From contig JAZGUH010000559.1 in assembly GCA_037893225.1 (NCBI GenBank), forward strand, positions 186,001 to 250,000: a stretch of DNA of 64,000 nt, read 5' to 3'. Within the stretch, counting starts at the first letter, position 1, and the number at the start of each line of letters is the position of its first letter. A program made the translations under genes and the position numbers. Shown here piece after piece: positions 40,301 through 50,049 of this stretch. The notes under the pieces are model-generated. The model searched no databases. It was not told the DNA's origin and saw nothing but the letters and a program-made list of their open reading frames with translations. The stretch comes from Hippasteria phrygiana. Taxonomy: Eukaryota > Echinodermata > Asteroidea > Valvatida > Goniasteridae.

Positions 40301-41672
40301 ACAGTTGGTCGGTACCTTTGTTCAAAGGGTCCTATTCAGTTGTCGTCCTTTTGTCTCCAAAATGCAGAGGAGTTAGTGGTTCGGATGTTTGACAAGAACA
40401 AGACGGAATCCCTCGGGCGACTGATCCGTCCTAACTGCCTGATCAGTAAGGCCAACGAGCTACGAGTCTGGTCCTTCCTGGAAACCAGACTATCCTTGCT
40501 GCTGAGACAATACAAGACGACGATTGAGGTACAAGACTTGTATGTTATTTGATCATAGCCATAACTTGTGGGAAACTGGAGTGCGAAATTCACACTAGAT
40601 CGACTGAGTCCAGTAATTTTATGCTGTGGTCTATTGTGCCAAACTGGACCAGTGGGGCTGGTGAAATAACTCTACATTTAACCCCTTGCGTACGGATGAC
40701 ACAAAATGCCGCAACAAAAAAAAGGAAAACATTTTCTGCATTTTCAGTCCATTGTTGGATTATTGTGTATGTTATGCTTGGCTGCACAAGCCTCTTGTGT
40801 CCGTTTCACAGGCTGCCCTGGCACCCCGGCGCCTCGCTATAATAACTATACCCAAGGGGTTAAAAAAATAATCTCAGATTTCATACTTTGAATGAAGTCT
40901 GCCTTGTTTATTTTTATTCAGTTGAGAAATTTTTAAATTAAAAACACGGGACTCCGGTTGTAAAATTTTAGTTATAATTAAACCTGCACAGAATGTCATT
41001 TGTGTTCTGCATGAACTGAAATCCATTTCTGAATCAAATTCAATTCAGAGATGCTGATTATGTTTTGCTTGATCAAATTAATCCCCACAGGAGGACATCG
41101 ACCAGCTCTCCAGGACGGACCTGTCTGCCAACACCAAGCTCTGCGTCCAGCTTCGTCTCTTGGAGAAGCGCATCCTGCACAATGCCATCGCCTACATCAA
41201 GACGCGCCGGAAGGACACCTTGGCGCTGGCTGATGACGCCACATGCTACCAAGAGGAGCTGGAATCAGAGGACGCAGACAATCTAGCAGAGGTCTCCGAT
41301 ACTAATCCAGCACAGCTGACGGGACTGGAGTACAAGGCTCACGCCATCGACACCCAATCAGACGACAGCGGATCATTCAACCGGAACTCCTCGTCCTCAC
41401 TGCAGAGCGACACCAGTGAAGACTCCCTGACGAAGCCAACGAATCAGATCACAGAATCGCTGGCTACTGAGGGGCAGGCCGTGACCAACGGCAACAGCAC
41501 GACTTACAGTCAAATCAAAGTTAACGGCAGCTGCACTGTGGACTGTTTAAACAATGCCTTGAACGGTATCAACCTGAATAGCGACAGCAGTTGCCAAGTT
41601 GATGGCGACACAGACAGCAAGCTGGTATCTAATGGGCACAACGAGCTGAATAGCAATGTTGGTAACGGCTAG
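13317..41672 (+). CDS. SETD3: SETD3, actin-histidine N-methyltransferase (complete, 13 coding exons)
   Basis: SETD3 methylates His73 of actin using S-adenosylmethionine, mainly in the cytoplasm. Coding exons: 13317-13416, 15664-15759, 17132-17277, 20485-20557, 28588-28698, 30958-31038, 33578-33642, 35476-35534, 36273-36387, 37719-37960, 39019-39107, 40368-40528, 41091-41672. Phases agree throughout, giving 639 codons plus TAG (human 594). N-terminus MGRKSKRKY; then KQWEEFLQIHCLVEKIRKKQ. The SET domain spans about residues 80-313, with RQNQIP (Asn255, matching the actin-His73 contact Asn256 in human), WDMCNHTNG (273-281, cofactor binding) and IFYG with catalytic Tyr312 (human Tyr313). The Rubisco-LSMT-like substrate-binding domain runs about 335-465 (GISRNDRLYAMK, LIAFLRVF, SLLLRQYKTTIE). 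The last ~165 residues are Ser/Asn/Asp-rich, poorly conserved and longer than in human. The ATG is 7 bases inside an exon that starts at a good acceptor (13310), so a 5'-UTR exon lies upstream. Introns reach 8 kb and are full of transposons. Confidence 0.97.
13498..13779 (+). pseudogene. Tc1/mariner transposase N-terminal fragment in SETD3 intron 1
   Basis: The frame starts MPRLSNLEKARAIGQV and reads through two helix-turn-helix blocks: AGVPQKQVAALFGVSPGTIS, then a GRSKKTTPQEDRF linker, then SSRDLQ. This is the paired-like DNA-binding half typical of Tc1-family transposases. It stops soon after and no DDE catalytic domain follows, so it is a dead 5' fragment. It begins 81 bp downstream of SETD3 coding exon 1, on the same strand. 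Confidence 0.85.
13998..15208. mobile_element. Non-autonomous hAT element, 1211 bp, in SETD3 intron 1
   Basis: Ends are CAGGGTTG and CAACCCTG, with repeated GATTTAAATCATGATTTAAA motifs at both subtermini. The exact 8-bp duplication ATTTCAAG lies at 13990-13997 and 15209-15216. No transposase frame is left. A smaller TTA-flanked MITE (14389-14623) is nested inside, so the hAT insertion is older than that one. Confidence 0.85.
14389..14623. mobile_element. Harbinger-like MITE, 235 bp, nested copy
   Basis: The inverted ends read GGCAAAA...ATAGTTCTGCTTCCG and GGTAACCGGAAGCAGAACTA...TTTTGCC. They are flanked by TTA on both sides (14386-14388 and 14624-14626), the 3-bp target of PIF/Harbinger elements. 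The same ends occur in the 849-bp copy at 4081-4929. Confidence 0.75.
18683..18708. repeat. 26-bp perfect palindrome
   Basis: CAATGATGGTTGG is followed directly by its reverse complement. It lies in SETD3 intron 3 with no repeat context that I can see. Confidence 0.9.
19828..20003. mobile_element. Small MITE, 176 bp, in SETD3 intron 3
   Basis: Perfect 14-bp inverted ends AATTGACCTATCGC / GCGATAGGTCAATT. Confidence 0.6.
21710..22174. mobile_element. pogo/Tc1-like MITE, 465 bp
   Basis: Ends CAGTAAAACGCCGCTATAGC and the complement of GCTATAGCGGCG-type sequence TTATAGCGGCGTTCCACTG, flanked by TA on both sides (21708-21709 and 22175-22176). Internal 'ATACCGAAC' words recur near both ends. The CAGTRRAACGCCGCTATA end is typical of pogo/Tigger-type elements. 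No transposase is present. It lies in SETD3 intron 4. Confidence 0.75.
22227..22703. mobile_element. CCTACTTTT-repeat element, copy 1
   Basis: Inverted ends GTGCTTTCAAG and CTTGAAAGCAC enclose many CCTACTTTT(T) words and a conserved core, ACACACTGTCATATGAAAAT, then GAAGGGCTTGGGTGCAGGAG. A second copy is at about 27331-27790 and fragments are at 38060-38150. Confidence 0.6.
23471..24129. mobile_element. hAT-like element with GGGTACCCG repeats
   Basis: Ends GGGGTGTGCATCAG and the complement of ATGCACACAGC, with CGGGTACCCGATACCCGA near the left end. Three ~27-bp GGTACCCGTATTTTTTTCAA repeats lie near the right (24010-24112). A solo end of the same kind lies at about 28508-28552, just before SETD3 exon 5. 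The target duplication is unclear. Confidence 0.45.
25066..27100. repeat. Tandem element with ~280-bp units rich in CRE palindromes
   Basis: Two large copies begin CTAGACATCTGGTACAGTGT (25066 and 25918). Inside, ~280-bp units starting at AGGGCATATCTTTGAGACC occur two full times in the first copy (about 25337, 25620) and three in the second (about 26185, 26470, 26754). Each unit holds GATGACGTCATCATGACGTC twice, so TGACGTCA-type CRE/ATF palindromes recur about 11 times. Both copies share a CATACATTCTGAGCAGTTAG tail. A hairpin, GGCTGTTTTGGAAA/TTTCCAAAACAGCC, closes the block at 27064-27094. The block lies in SETD3 intron 4 and has no real gene. Confidence 0.8.
27331..27790. mobile_element. CCTACTTTT-repeat element, copy 2
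   Basis: This copy has the same core as 22227-22703 (ACACACTGTCATATGAAAAT, GAAGGGCTTGGGTGCAGGAG, GGACATGG). Its ends are less well kept. An apparent 92-codon minus-strand frame here is repeat sequence. Confidence 0.55.
27895..28480. repeat. Cluster of ACCATACAAAACC words in both orientations
   Basis: TTTTGTATGGT or its complement ACCATACAAAA recurs about eight times on both strands (for example 27931, 28065, 28110, 28390, 28423, 28460), with GTAAACATGCTTCACTATGG-type spacers duplicated. It looks like a palindromic repeat cluster. It ends 100 bp before the SETD3 exon 5 acceptor. Confidence 0.55.
28735..29527. mobile_element. Palindromic mariner-type MITE with a nested insertion
   Basis: The termini are CAGTATGTCCC and GGGACATACTG with flanking TA (28733-28734 and 29528-29529). 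The arms match each other inwards for ~330 bp (for example GAAATAACTACAAAA near 28775 against TTTTTGTAGTTATTTT near 29480), so nearly the whole element can fold. The left arm carries a second small palindrome at 28838-29004 with ends CACTGCCAAAAATG and ATTTTTGGCAGTG. It begins 36 bp after the donor of SETD3 coding exon 5. Confidence 0.75.
31289..31515. repeat. 20-bp CG-rich tandem repeat (about 11 copies)
   Basis: The unit is CGCTCGGAACTACGCGCGCA, almost perfect for nine copies and then drifting. Alternating purine-pyrimidine CGCGCGCAC runs could form Z-DNA. Because 20 is not a multiple of 3, all three frames stay open as a 20-residue repeat, which explains the long frames here. It is in SETD3 intron 6. 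Confidence 0.9.
32781..33217. mobile_element. MITE with ~70-bp inverted ends in SETD3 intron 6
   Basis: GCCAAAAAGTGGCCCCCTGC at the left matches the complement of the right end (GCAGGGGACACTTTTTGGC). The match continues inwards through AGTGTCCGCTTATTAGCATA and TTGGTCCTGCGCCTG. No clear target duplication was found. Confidence 0.65.
33668..34399. mobile_element. TGTGACCC-end MITE, copy interrupted by a TTAA element
   Basis: Ends are TGTGACCCACTCTGC and the complement of GCCGAGCGGGTCACA. The body matches the uninterrupted copy at 6108-6522 (TTATATATAGCTGGAAAGGC, CATGTTTGTTTTCAGGAAT). A 273-bp TTAA-flanked element is inserted at 33855-34127. It lies 25 bp beyond the donor of SETD3 exon 7. Confidence 0.75.
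33855..34127. mobile_element. piggyBac-like MITE with visible empty site
   Basis: Ends CCCCATGAGTACGG and the complement of CCGTACGCAAGGGG, with TTAA at 33851-33854 and 34128-34131. The host repeat without it, at 6277-6283, reads GAAATGACTTAAGGATAAAC, so TTAA is single there and duplicated here. Inside, a ~68-bp unit (AATCCAACAATGGATTGAAA...) is tandemly duplicated. Relatives lie at about 726-905, 35602-35812, 37250-37410 and 40682-40859. Confidence 0.8.
34789..34945 (+). mobile_element. tRNA-like SINE, diverged copy
   Basis: The leader ATACGGCATTCTGGGTTTAT, then AAGATAGCTCAGATAGTAGA and a degraded box B (AGTTTCAAATCCC). The anticodon arm is partly deleted. It lies in SETD3 intron 7. Confidence 0.65.
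35602..35812. mobile_element. Diverged relative of the CCCCTTGCGTACGG MITE
   Basis: TTAACCTCTTGAACCCGGC opens the copy. The centre TCAATCCATTGTTGGATTAT and the repeated GGCTGCACAAGCC match the 40682 copy, and it closes near ACCCGGACTCATGGG. The right TTAA is lost. Part of the region can be read as a 169-codon frame, but that is repeat sequence. Confidence 0.5.
35881..36150. repeat. GGTCTGGTGACT and GGCCC tandem repeats
   Basis: Five copies of a 12-bp unit (CTGGTCTGGTGA, 35881-35940) run into a GC-rich CCCGGCC/CCGCCC stretch (35940-35992). A GACCG 5-bp array follows at 36127-36149. Open frames on both strands here are repeat artefacts. This is 120-330 bp upstream of the SETD3 exon 9 acceptor. 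Confidence 0.8.
37247..37415. mobile_element. Second copy of the 726-905 MITE type
   Basis: TACGGATGACGGCCATGGCC opens a copy of the 726-905 repeat, with the additional GCTGCACAAGCC block seen in 35602-35812 and 40682-40859, linking the subfamilies. It lies in SETD3 intron 9. A reverse-oriented partial copy is at about 38218-38335. Confidence 0.5.
38394..38764. mobile_element. hAT-like MITE, 371 bp, in SETD3 intron 10
   Basis: Ends CAGGGTTCCCAC and GTGGGAACCCTG, a perfect 12-bp inverted pair of hAT type. Subterminal AATCAGGGAAAACCTGG and ATCAGGGAAAAGACGGGG repeats are present. I could not see an 8-bp duplication. Confidence 0.6.
40682..40859. mobile_element. piggyBac-like MITE, 178 bp
   Basis: Ends CCCCTTGCGTACGG and CCCAAGGGG, with TTAA at 40678-40681 and 40860-40863. 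Its centre, TCCATTGTTGGATTATTGTG followed by GCTTGGCTGCACAAGCC, is shared with 35640-35810 and 37330-37400. It sits in SETD3 intron 12. Confidence 0.75.
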
Positions 41673-43938
41673 ACTAGGCAGGTGTCCACTAAGCCCCTTG
41701 ACGTTTTAACCTATTACAACCATGCGTGCCACACATCAGTCACGCATGTCAGACTTGTGTCTGGCCATAATCATGGCTGTTATTGGTTAATATGTCGGGG
41801 GGGGGGGGGGGGGCGGAGCTTAATGGTTCTTACTGTTAGTATCTAATCAGCCACATTCTTATCTTCATTAATCTTCGTTAATCTTCAAATCAAGCCAGGG
41901 GTACCACAGTGCTTGTGTCCTTGAGCAAGACACCTTATCGCAATTGTTTCTCTCCAGCTATATTGTTTGAGGATTTGTCACTCCATGATATGGGGTAATC
42001 AAGTGTGAAAGTGCATTGATACTTGTATATCGGCAGTGATGAGCAATGGCATTCATGAACTAATATGAAAATGAATGATGACCTTTCAACCTGTGTCACA
42101 CATACCCAGGATATCCTGGGTCTATAGGTCTGAAATTTGGGATACTTTCTTTGGTATCTATTGAAGAGTTATCCTCTATTTAGATCTGGGCCCAGGAAAA
42201 CCATAAGGGTGGTGGGGCTGACAACCTAAAATGTGGCAAACCCCACCTGCTCTGTGGGGTTAGCATTTGCCTAGAGTGGCCTTGTATTGGGCAACTTCCA
42301 TAAATATAATCCAATGTGTACTAAGAATACGTGGGGGACCCAGAGGTCAACTGCGTGTAAAGTATGTCACTCTGAAAGGGTTCATGCAATTACTGTCCAA
42401 GCACAAAATGTTTCATGAAAAAAAAATGCCACCGTGATTTTGAGGATACATGTAGCTTGGTATTAAAAAAGCAAGAACAAATTTGTAATCCATGAATGAG
42501 TGCAATACAGACCAATGAATGTATGCAGTATGTAGAATGACTGGGGCCCAGTTTCATGGTTATGCTAACCGTGATATTTGGCGCTTACCGTCACTAGTCT
42601 CTGCTTACAACACCACAGAATTTCTGCACTCACCTTGTAAGCACTGGGTCTTAAGTTACAAGATGTGCACCTATGAGCGAGCTGGCAATCTTTGATTACC
42701 CATGCAACGTTAGTGAGCGCGGTGTTTTTCTGTTTCAATTTAAGTTGAGATTATTTTTTTCTCAGTAAGTAGAACTGTACAATTTGGCCTAGATCAGCTT
42801 TTTCTCTATCGTGCAAAATTGATTGGAAAGAAATTCCATTGTGTGTACAGTGAGACCATTTATATGCTAAGCAATTTGACAAGTCAAAGGGGGATGTCTG
42901 TCTATACGTGTAAATAACTGGGTATTCGGGCATGTACAGATACTAAGATCTCATTGTCGGTCATTTTGGTCGAACACCTTAACCCTCGAAGAGCTGGGGG
43001 GAGGGGGAAGAGAATCATCCTAAAATGACTAAGGTTGAAAAGATCATTAACAAGCAGTTTATAATAATAAGAGGGTGTTGATTGCTAAGATCATTTTATG
43101 TCTATCACTAGGCACAAAAGGCTGAATCCATCCATCTTATGACATCAGATTTATTTGTTGCCCACACCAGCGGACTAGAAAGGAGTTGATAAAACCGCTC
43201 TTAAAAGTAACTTTTTTTTTTATTATTTCATTGCAGAAATAATTGCATGTTTTATTGTAATATACCTTAATCTACATAAAACTACAACATGATACAGATT
43301 TCTCTCACCAATGATCTTTCCAACCGTAGCAGGACAAGGCTACGTATTCCTTTAACATTTTTTAATGAATGGCTCATTTGCCAATTGATGTATGCAACTT
43401 TTGGAATATTTTTCCTCTTTACAGACACGTTTCCATTAAATCTTTGGCATTGTAGATCAAACGTTTAGAAGCTAAGCACTTACAACCTTAACATTCCATT
43501 CAAGGGAATACTTTCCAGGATTACATTCCATTTTTAGTTTTAAGAAGCCGGCTTCCGATTCAAAACGGGATTTGTATGAGATCTATATAGAGGTACCAGG
43601 TTAAATGTGAATTAATTTTTTTTTTTTTTTAGTCTTTTGAAAATTATATACGGCTCAAAATAATGTTCCATCACGAGGCACAAATGTATAATTTCATGCA
43701 TATATTAATTTCTTAGTATTACATAAAACTGAATTTGCTTTATTAGAGAACTAAAACAAATCGTTTTGGTGTTACGTTGTCAATAGACACAACATATTTG
43801 TTTATACTAATTACAGATGCTGTGTCCGTGCTTGTGGGGTGTGGCAATACTCAAGTTGTTAATTAGTTAGCATTCAAAGTTATGAGATTTGCAATCAGAC
43901 ATTCCACACACAAATCGATTGAAGCAAGTTACACAATA

Positions 43939-44144
43939 AGCCAGTTCGGTATTTCAACTGCACATGTGCACAATGACATTTTATCCCGAATGACCCGCGT
44001 GACCTAACACGCGCTTGTGAACGCAAAAGGTGGTCGCACAACGCGCACGTGTTAAAATTCAATTAGAATGGGCGTTCGCGTAACGTGGCGTGACATGACG
44101 TCAGCAATTTTATCCCGAATAACCTTTGAGATACCGAACTGGCT
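43939..44144. mobile_element. AGCCAGTTCGGTA MITE, copy 2, 206 bp
   Basis: Cleanest copy of the family: AGCCAGTTCGGTATTTCAAC at one end and the complement of GAGATACCGAACTGGCT at the other, with TA on each side. It lies in the SETD3-UBR7 intergenic region. A lone left end also occurs at 5072-5085. Confidence 0.8.
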
Positions 44145-46186
44145 TATTAATAAGTGTCAGTTTTTGCAACAAGGGAGGGACGTTCCTATTCTTACCATGT
44201 CAATGTATATGGCAATCACAGAGTTAAGACCAAATGGATAGCAGATTTTACTAAGCGTTTTTTTGTTTAAAAATAGTTTTTCCCGTTTGTAGGAGGCATT
44301 CCACTGAATTAAAATGTTCAACCAGAGCACGGACATTTTGTAGATTTAAATCTTTCTATGATGTATGTAGATATAAAATACTGTTGTATTTTAAAATTCC
44401 ATTACAGTAGTATGGTGAGAAACGGGGGAAAATTCAGTGAGCTTCTAAGCTAAAGCACAAACGAGCATTAAAAAGCGGTTACCAGTCACAAGCAGCATAT
44501 ATCGCATGGAAATTTGGATGGTAATCCTCCTTTTATAAAGGAAGATTTTTTTTTATGCTAAGCAAATTGTTGTGCTTAGCGGCTCAATAAAATTGTCTCG
44601 GTTTAATTAGCTTAAAGGCATATTACACTTTTGGTATTTGTACATATTCCAATATTTAAAGAAAGAGAAATCTTGTGACGAATATCCAGGTTTTGGGAAG
44701 GGGGATTTTCCAAAAAGAAATTTATAGAAAAAGTGGCCCATAATTTTGTTGGGTCCCTGAAATATTTTTAAAAGTTGGAGAAGGTAGTTGGTACTGACTG
44801 AAGTATTGTCATTTTCAGTTCTTTGAGAAAAAAACAAATTAAGAAAATGAGGGGATTGTTAATTATTAATATTATGAAATAATGAAAAGTTGGTGGTTCA
44901 ACATGTCCAGGGTATGTAACATCAGGTAATACTAGGCTTGTGTGACTAAAACATTTTTGGAGTCGACTCCAACTTCAAGCAGGAATCACGATTCTATTTG
45001 AAACTGAATCTATACACCATGCACAAAATGAGCATCTGCGGCACATCCTTGGAACCCGCATGGCTTCATGATTGATTTCATGGATCAAAAATGAAAAATC
45101 CACGTGGAGCCCAGATCAACATTGCCTAAAGGCACCCCTTAAAATATCTGTTTTTATTGGTCTATATCCACCTTTAGGACAACACCTCAGGAATTCCAGA
45201 TTGAAAAAAAAATCCTGACAAATCTCACCCCTGATGTTTGAAACAGCTGGCTCTGTCAAGTGCTGCATGTGGCCTTTTCTGGTAATCCACAATTTGTTCT
45301 CTTTTTTGGAGTTTGTTTTAGAATTATGGGGTGGTGCCTGGAATCTGCTCTAAAGTAGTAAGAACTGGCTACTTATAAAAAATGCAATCACGATTATGAT
45401 TCCAATGTTGGAGTCGCCCAAGCCTTGTTAATACTGATCTACCCAGGTAAAAAAGGTTACAATTTGTTGTAAAAAGCATACATATTGTATTTCAATTAAG
45501 ATAAAGGAATGAGACAGGAATAAAGTTATTCCATACATGTATACAAAAGTATTGATTTTCTAAATTCTTTATTTACTTGCATTTTCTTTTAAAGTCTTTC
45601 ATTGCCAAATTCAGCTTGATGTAACATACTACTCCTGGTATAGACTCATGCATTTGTACATGCAGGCTTAAATGGGTAATTGCGTTTTTTGATTTTTTTT
45701 TTTTTTTTGCAACTTACACATAGTACACTAAAATTGTCTTTGTTTCATTTCAAAATAAATATTTACTTTTGCACCAAAACACATCTCGAGTTGATGTTTC
45801 TTATTTAACTATTAAAACTGTGGAAACAAAACATGACATAATGCAGGCACTGACTTTATGTAAACTGGATAGATCATTGCACGCTGTACTACAAAACTGA
45901 AGCCAGCGGTGGCCATATTACCGCATGCCAAAACCATGCACAAGAATTACGCTCCCCCCCCGACGATAATAATATGATGCAGACAAGCATTTTAAAACAC
46001 ACGGTGACCAACTTTTCAACATAAATATACATGTACAGGGTAGTTTGGCCTAGAGCACATCAAATCTGATGTCAGAAGACTGCATTTATATTAGGGAGTG
46101 ATGTAAACTAAAATGAAGATGTTTGCCCATCCCGACCCGAGTGTGGAGAACCTGTGAGGAAACACACCCCCCCCCCCCCCCCCCCA

Positions 46187-46298
46187 AGAACAAAGACACT
46201 GGCAATTTGGGAGACTGGCAAGAGAGCACCGGTACGGTATTCCGCAGGTTGCAGGTTCAAATCCCACTCCTGCCAGTTTTCTGAACTTTTCACTTTCA
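46187..46298 (+). mobile_element. tRNA-like SINE, 5'-shortened copy
   Basis: AACAAAGACACTGGCAATTT, a deleted box A region, then GGTACGGTATTCCGCAGG, box B GGTTCAAATCC and the CTGCCAGTTTTCTGAAC trailer. A run of cytosines of about 17 precedes it. Confidence 0.6.
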
Positions 46299-47421
46299 TC
46301 ATTTAATAGGAAAAACTACACAGACCAGGACTCAAAACCATGACCTCCTTTATCGAGGAATTGACGAAAATAACACCAATCTGCGTACTTCCTGATTTGA
46401 AAGCGAGGGTGTCAATGTCAGAAAAATAACTTGGTACAATGCTGATCGTGCACTGCGCTGCCTTTTATGGGGTGATTCATTCATGCATGAATGTGTTGAA
46501 TAGAACTGTTTTTGTTGAACATTGACATTCTCGCTTTCAACCCGAAAGTGCGCAGACGGGGCTAATGTGAAATTCCACTAGTGCAGACATCTTAACCACT
46601 CAACCACAAAGCTTCCCTACGCACTGAGCTTTCCAAGTCTGATGTTAAACATGCACAGTGCTTAACAATCTTGCTGGTTCGTCACGGGCCATAATATTCG
46701 TCACTCAATGTTGGGTCGTGAAAATGTAATCATTTGCACAAACTCAGTGGACCAGTGTTGATGGTTATGAGGATGGTTACCAAGTATTTTCTGGTGAAAG
46801 CTACTGACCACATCGTTTTGGAGTCGAATGATAGATTTTGGACAGATTGCGGATTTGAGTGAAGTTGTAATGACAAGCATGCCAGAATAATTGGAACTGT
46901 CCCTAGAAATTGGCGACAGTTGGTCACCATGAGTAAACCGCAATGTCAGAGAAAATTTGCCATGCAATTTAAATAACTACGATTAATGTTCAGCATTACT
47001 TTTATGGATAAGATTTAAACGTAAACGTTTCTTGGTCAACTTCAAAGCTGTTCCTGGCAGGATGAAGACATTACATGCCTTCAATTCCACAATAAATGCC
47101 AAATTCCGTTACAAATACATGATTAGTTTATTGATCATCAGATGATGCTTATAAAATTACAGCGTATCTTACAGCAATAATTCCGATTACACTGCACTTT
47201 GTTTTATGCTCTGCAAAAATGAGTTTGTTGCTTCCAAAAAAAGTACCGAGGTTAACTATGCAACTAGACAAAAACAAGAAATATAGTTTCATTGAGTATA
47301 TCATGGACCACTGCAGGTATTCTGCTTTACAGATTCAAACGATCAATTAGGAACACTCTTAAAATCCTGCTTTTCACTTCTCTTCAACGCATTGATTTGT
47401 GGCAATCATATCTGAACTTAA

Positions 47422-47678
47422 CCAGTTCACGTCGGGATTGTTTTGACATTAACGGACCCAGCCGCGGGAATATTTTTCCCGAGCCTAGATGCCAGACCGG
47501 TTCAGGCAGAATCAGGCCATAATCTGCAGGCAGAACACCCTGATATTTCCGGCCTGGCTCGCTGCCAGCGGGTCGCTGACAGATAGATACCGGTCTCCAT
47601 CGAGTGCGTGTATATCAGTCATCCATTCAGAGTACGGCAAAACTTTTGCGTGTTAACTCGTCATCCGACTCGAACTGG
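47422..47678. mobile_element. TTAA-flanked MITE, 257 bp
   Basis: Ends CCAGTTCACGTCGG and the complement of CCGACTCGAACTGG, with TTAA at 47418-47421 and 47679-47682. A short relative at about 24574-24646 has the TTAACCAGTTCGCGTCGG end and a right end GACGGGTTAA. Confidence 0.7.
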
Positions 47679-47939
47679 TTAAATGCATCAAACAAGCAAA
47701 AATGGAAAGAAAAAAAAAACCAAGGAGACGGCCAGAGTGTACTGACCTGAATGTCAAGTTTATACCTCTTGTTCTTTTCAGAACCATTCTCTTAACTGAG
47801 AAATATTTCTACATGGCGTTTCCGCAAACCTTTCTATTTATTAGTATCTCCGCCATGCAAAGCCTCAAATCTTACTTACAAGGCGACATCCAAATTTAAT
47901 AATTTTCCATGCTCTGCTTTTTCGAAGGCCAATAATAAA

Positions 47940-48390
47940 TGTGACCGGCTCGGCAAAAAGGGGCATAATGTCGCAAAATTTAAAAAAATGAGTTTTATAC
48001 ATAGTTGGATTTGTCACATCCTAAGCTTTAATTTGGTGTAGGTTTGACCCCTGTGGCATTTTGTGTTCTCGAGATATCTTGACATTTGTATACTCCTATT
48101 TTCCAATTTTACGGAAGTGTGTTTAGAGATATATAGGTCTTCAAACACAAAAAAGTGCAAAGAAATAAAATAAAAGTAATTTTTATCAACATTTATTTTT
48201 TTATCTTTATTCATCAATTTTAATGTTTCTGGAAATAAATTATGAAAATACAGATATAATAGAAGCCAACAAACCAAAAACAAAAACAAATCACTTATGT
48301 GAAGATTTGTTCGCCCGCTTCACATAGAACAGCCCTGTGTGTCTTTTCGCATAGTGCGGCATAATACCCTTTTTTGTAGAGCGGGTTACA
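47940..48390. mobile_element. TGTGACC-end MITE, diverged third copy
   Basis: Left end TGTGACCGGCTCGGCAAAAA and right end complement of TAGAGCGGGTTACA. The internal order (CTCGAGATATCTTGACATTT, CACTTATGTGAAGATTTGTT, CACATAGAAC) parallels the copies at 6108 and 33668 with many substitutions. It lies in the region beyond the UBR7 3' end. Confidence 0.6.
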
Positions 48391-48749
48391 AATTTGATAT
48401 TAATACCAAGTGACGAGTGACTCATTTTTGCAGAGCACTGGAATAATACTGGAATAATATCAAGTCATATATCACATACGAGTTAACATTGTGACCTGGC
48501 ACCACAAAATAGGTGGAAAGTAGCTAAGTTGAACATTTAGATGGTATTTCCTGAAAATATGAGTTTTAATTTGATATATCTGTTGCTGCGACTCTTTCCT
48601 GGACCACAAATATAATCTTTCGAAATTGTTAGATTCATGCCTCTAGTTTTGAAAAAATGAAGCTCAAAGTAAGCTAATTATGCCAACTATACTCTCAGTG
48701 CAAAGACAAAAACCTCACCAAAACAATATTTCAAGATTGAATTTGTTTT

Positions 48750-48935
48750 CAAAGTGAACAAAGAAACTGGCAGGAGCGAGATTCAAACCTGCGACCTCCG
48801 GGTTACCGTACCGGCTCTCTACCAACTGAGCTATCTTGCCCCTATGTTGGCGGTCTCCCAAATTGTCAGTATCTTTGTTCGGGTGGGCGCTAGTCAGAAG
48901 TCATAAACCCAGAATGCCGTATAGCCAGGGATCCC
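48750..48935 (-). mobile_element. tRNA-like SINE, minus-strand copy
   Basis: This copy carries the same leader, box A (AGCTCAGTTGGTAGAG), box B (GGTTTGAATC) and trailer as 60041-60226, in the reverse direction and with few changes. Confidence 0.7.
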
Positions 48936-50049
48936 TTGTATATTGTTTGACGAAGATTGAATTTGGTTATAAAACTTTGGGATACGATAGAAAAAGTCGG
49001 TTTTTAAATGTTAAAATCACGAAATTGACTTCCCAATGAAAATTGTGTTTGTTTTTGCTTGTCACAGTTCGACTTTCCACTAAAGCCATGTCACTTTTGA
49101 AGACGCTGATGTTGAGTATGTCATCTGCAGAAGTATTGAGGGTTCCCGACTCCAACGCGTTGTCTCTTGCGAGACTGCATGTCAGTGAAAAACTCGTCTA
49201 TGTCCTGTCGTTTCACCACCTGTTTAAAGATCAACAAAATTTCAGAGAACTAAAAACAAAAACGAATCGAGCAGGAACTCAACCTGTGACCTACAGATTA
49301 CAGTATCAATGCTATAAAGCCGAATGACTCATCTCAAAAGTCGGAACAGGGACGTTCCTTTGGACCATTCCAGCAGCCTGCTGGAACAGTCCATCTGCGC
49401 ATTGGATCGTGGAATGTTCAGTTCCTTTGGGAGCTAAAGCGGATGTTCAGTATAGCCAAATGTTCGGTATAGCGGTGTTCGTTAACCCTTGCACTTGTTT
49501 ACACTCCAACGCACTTCAATATTTGCCCAAAAAATGCCTATGTTTATTGCATGGTCCTCCAATAACTGTCACATTATTTCAATGGGGAGTCCTTGTACAC
49601 TCCAAGGAATGCCTAAGGAAACTAGAGGATAACTTGGTCATGCTGTGAGTAAACAGTGTATTACACTGATAAGCAAAGCCACATGCCATAATCCTCTGGA
49701 GTGAGATGGAGGGTATGTCTAAACACTCTGTACTTTTGGAACACCAGGTTGATGTTATGTAATGTTAAGTAATGTTATGTTATATAATGTTAAAATAATT
49801 CAAATTGATATTTAACATTACAAAAAGTTACAAATAATAAATACAATGGCAATTTCCACCAAGACTTGCTGGCCAAGTGAGCAACAACAATGACCAGCAA
49901 CCCCCCCCCCCCCCCCCCCAAGTGCCCTCCAATGCACTCTAGTAGGAGCTTTGGAATCCTCCAATGCACTGCAGCTGGAGTGCATTGGCATGTACCACTG
50001 ATTTGCAATAAACAACACTCATAGAGCAAGGGTTACAGTGAAGTTGTAC

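Larger units (their letters stand above)
41673..50049. other. SETD3 3' UTR, intergenic DNA and UBR7 3' end
   Basis: No convincing coding sequence was recognised. The SETD3 3' UTR begins here; an AATAAA at 44586-44591 is a weak candidate signal. The last UBR7 exon should be in this interval. Repeats present are a copy (42100-42300) of a dispersed repeat also seen at 19080-19230, the MITE at 43939-44144, the SINE at 46187-46298, the MITEs at 47422-47678 and 47940-48390, and the SINE at 48750-48935. Runs of G or C also occur at about 41798, 46168 and 49901. Confidence 0.6.

Noticed and set aside
41051..41286. Alternative-frame proteins at the start of the last SETD3 exon
   Set aside because: The exon is accounted for by the SETD3 frame, which continues the conserved KTTIE-EDIDQL sequence with the right phase.
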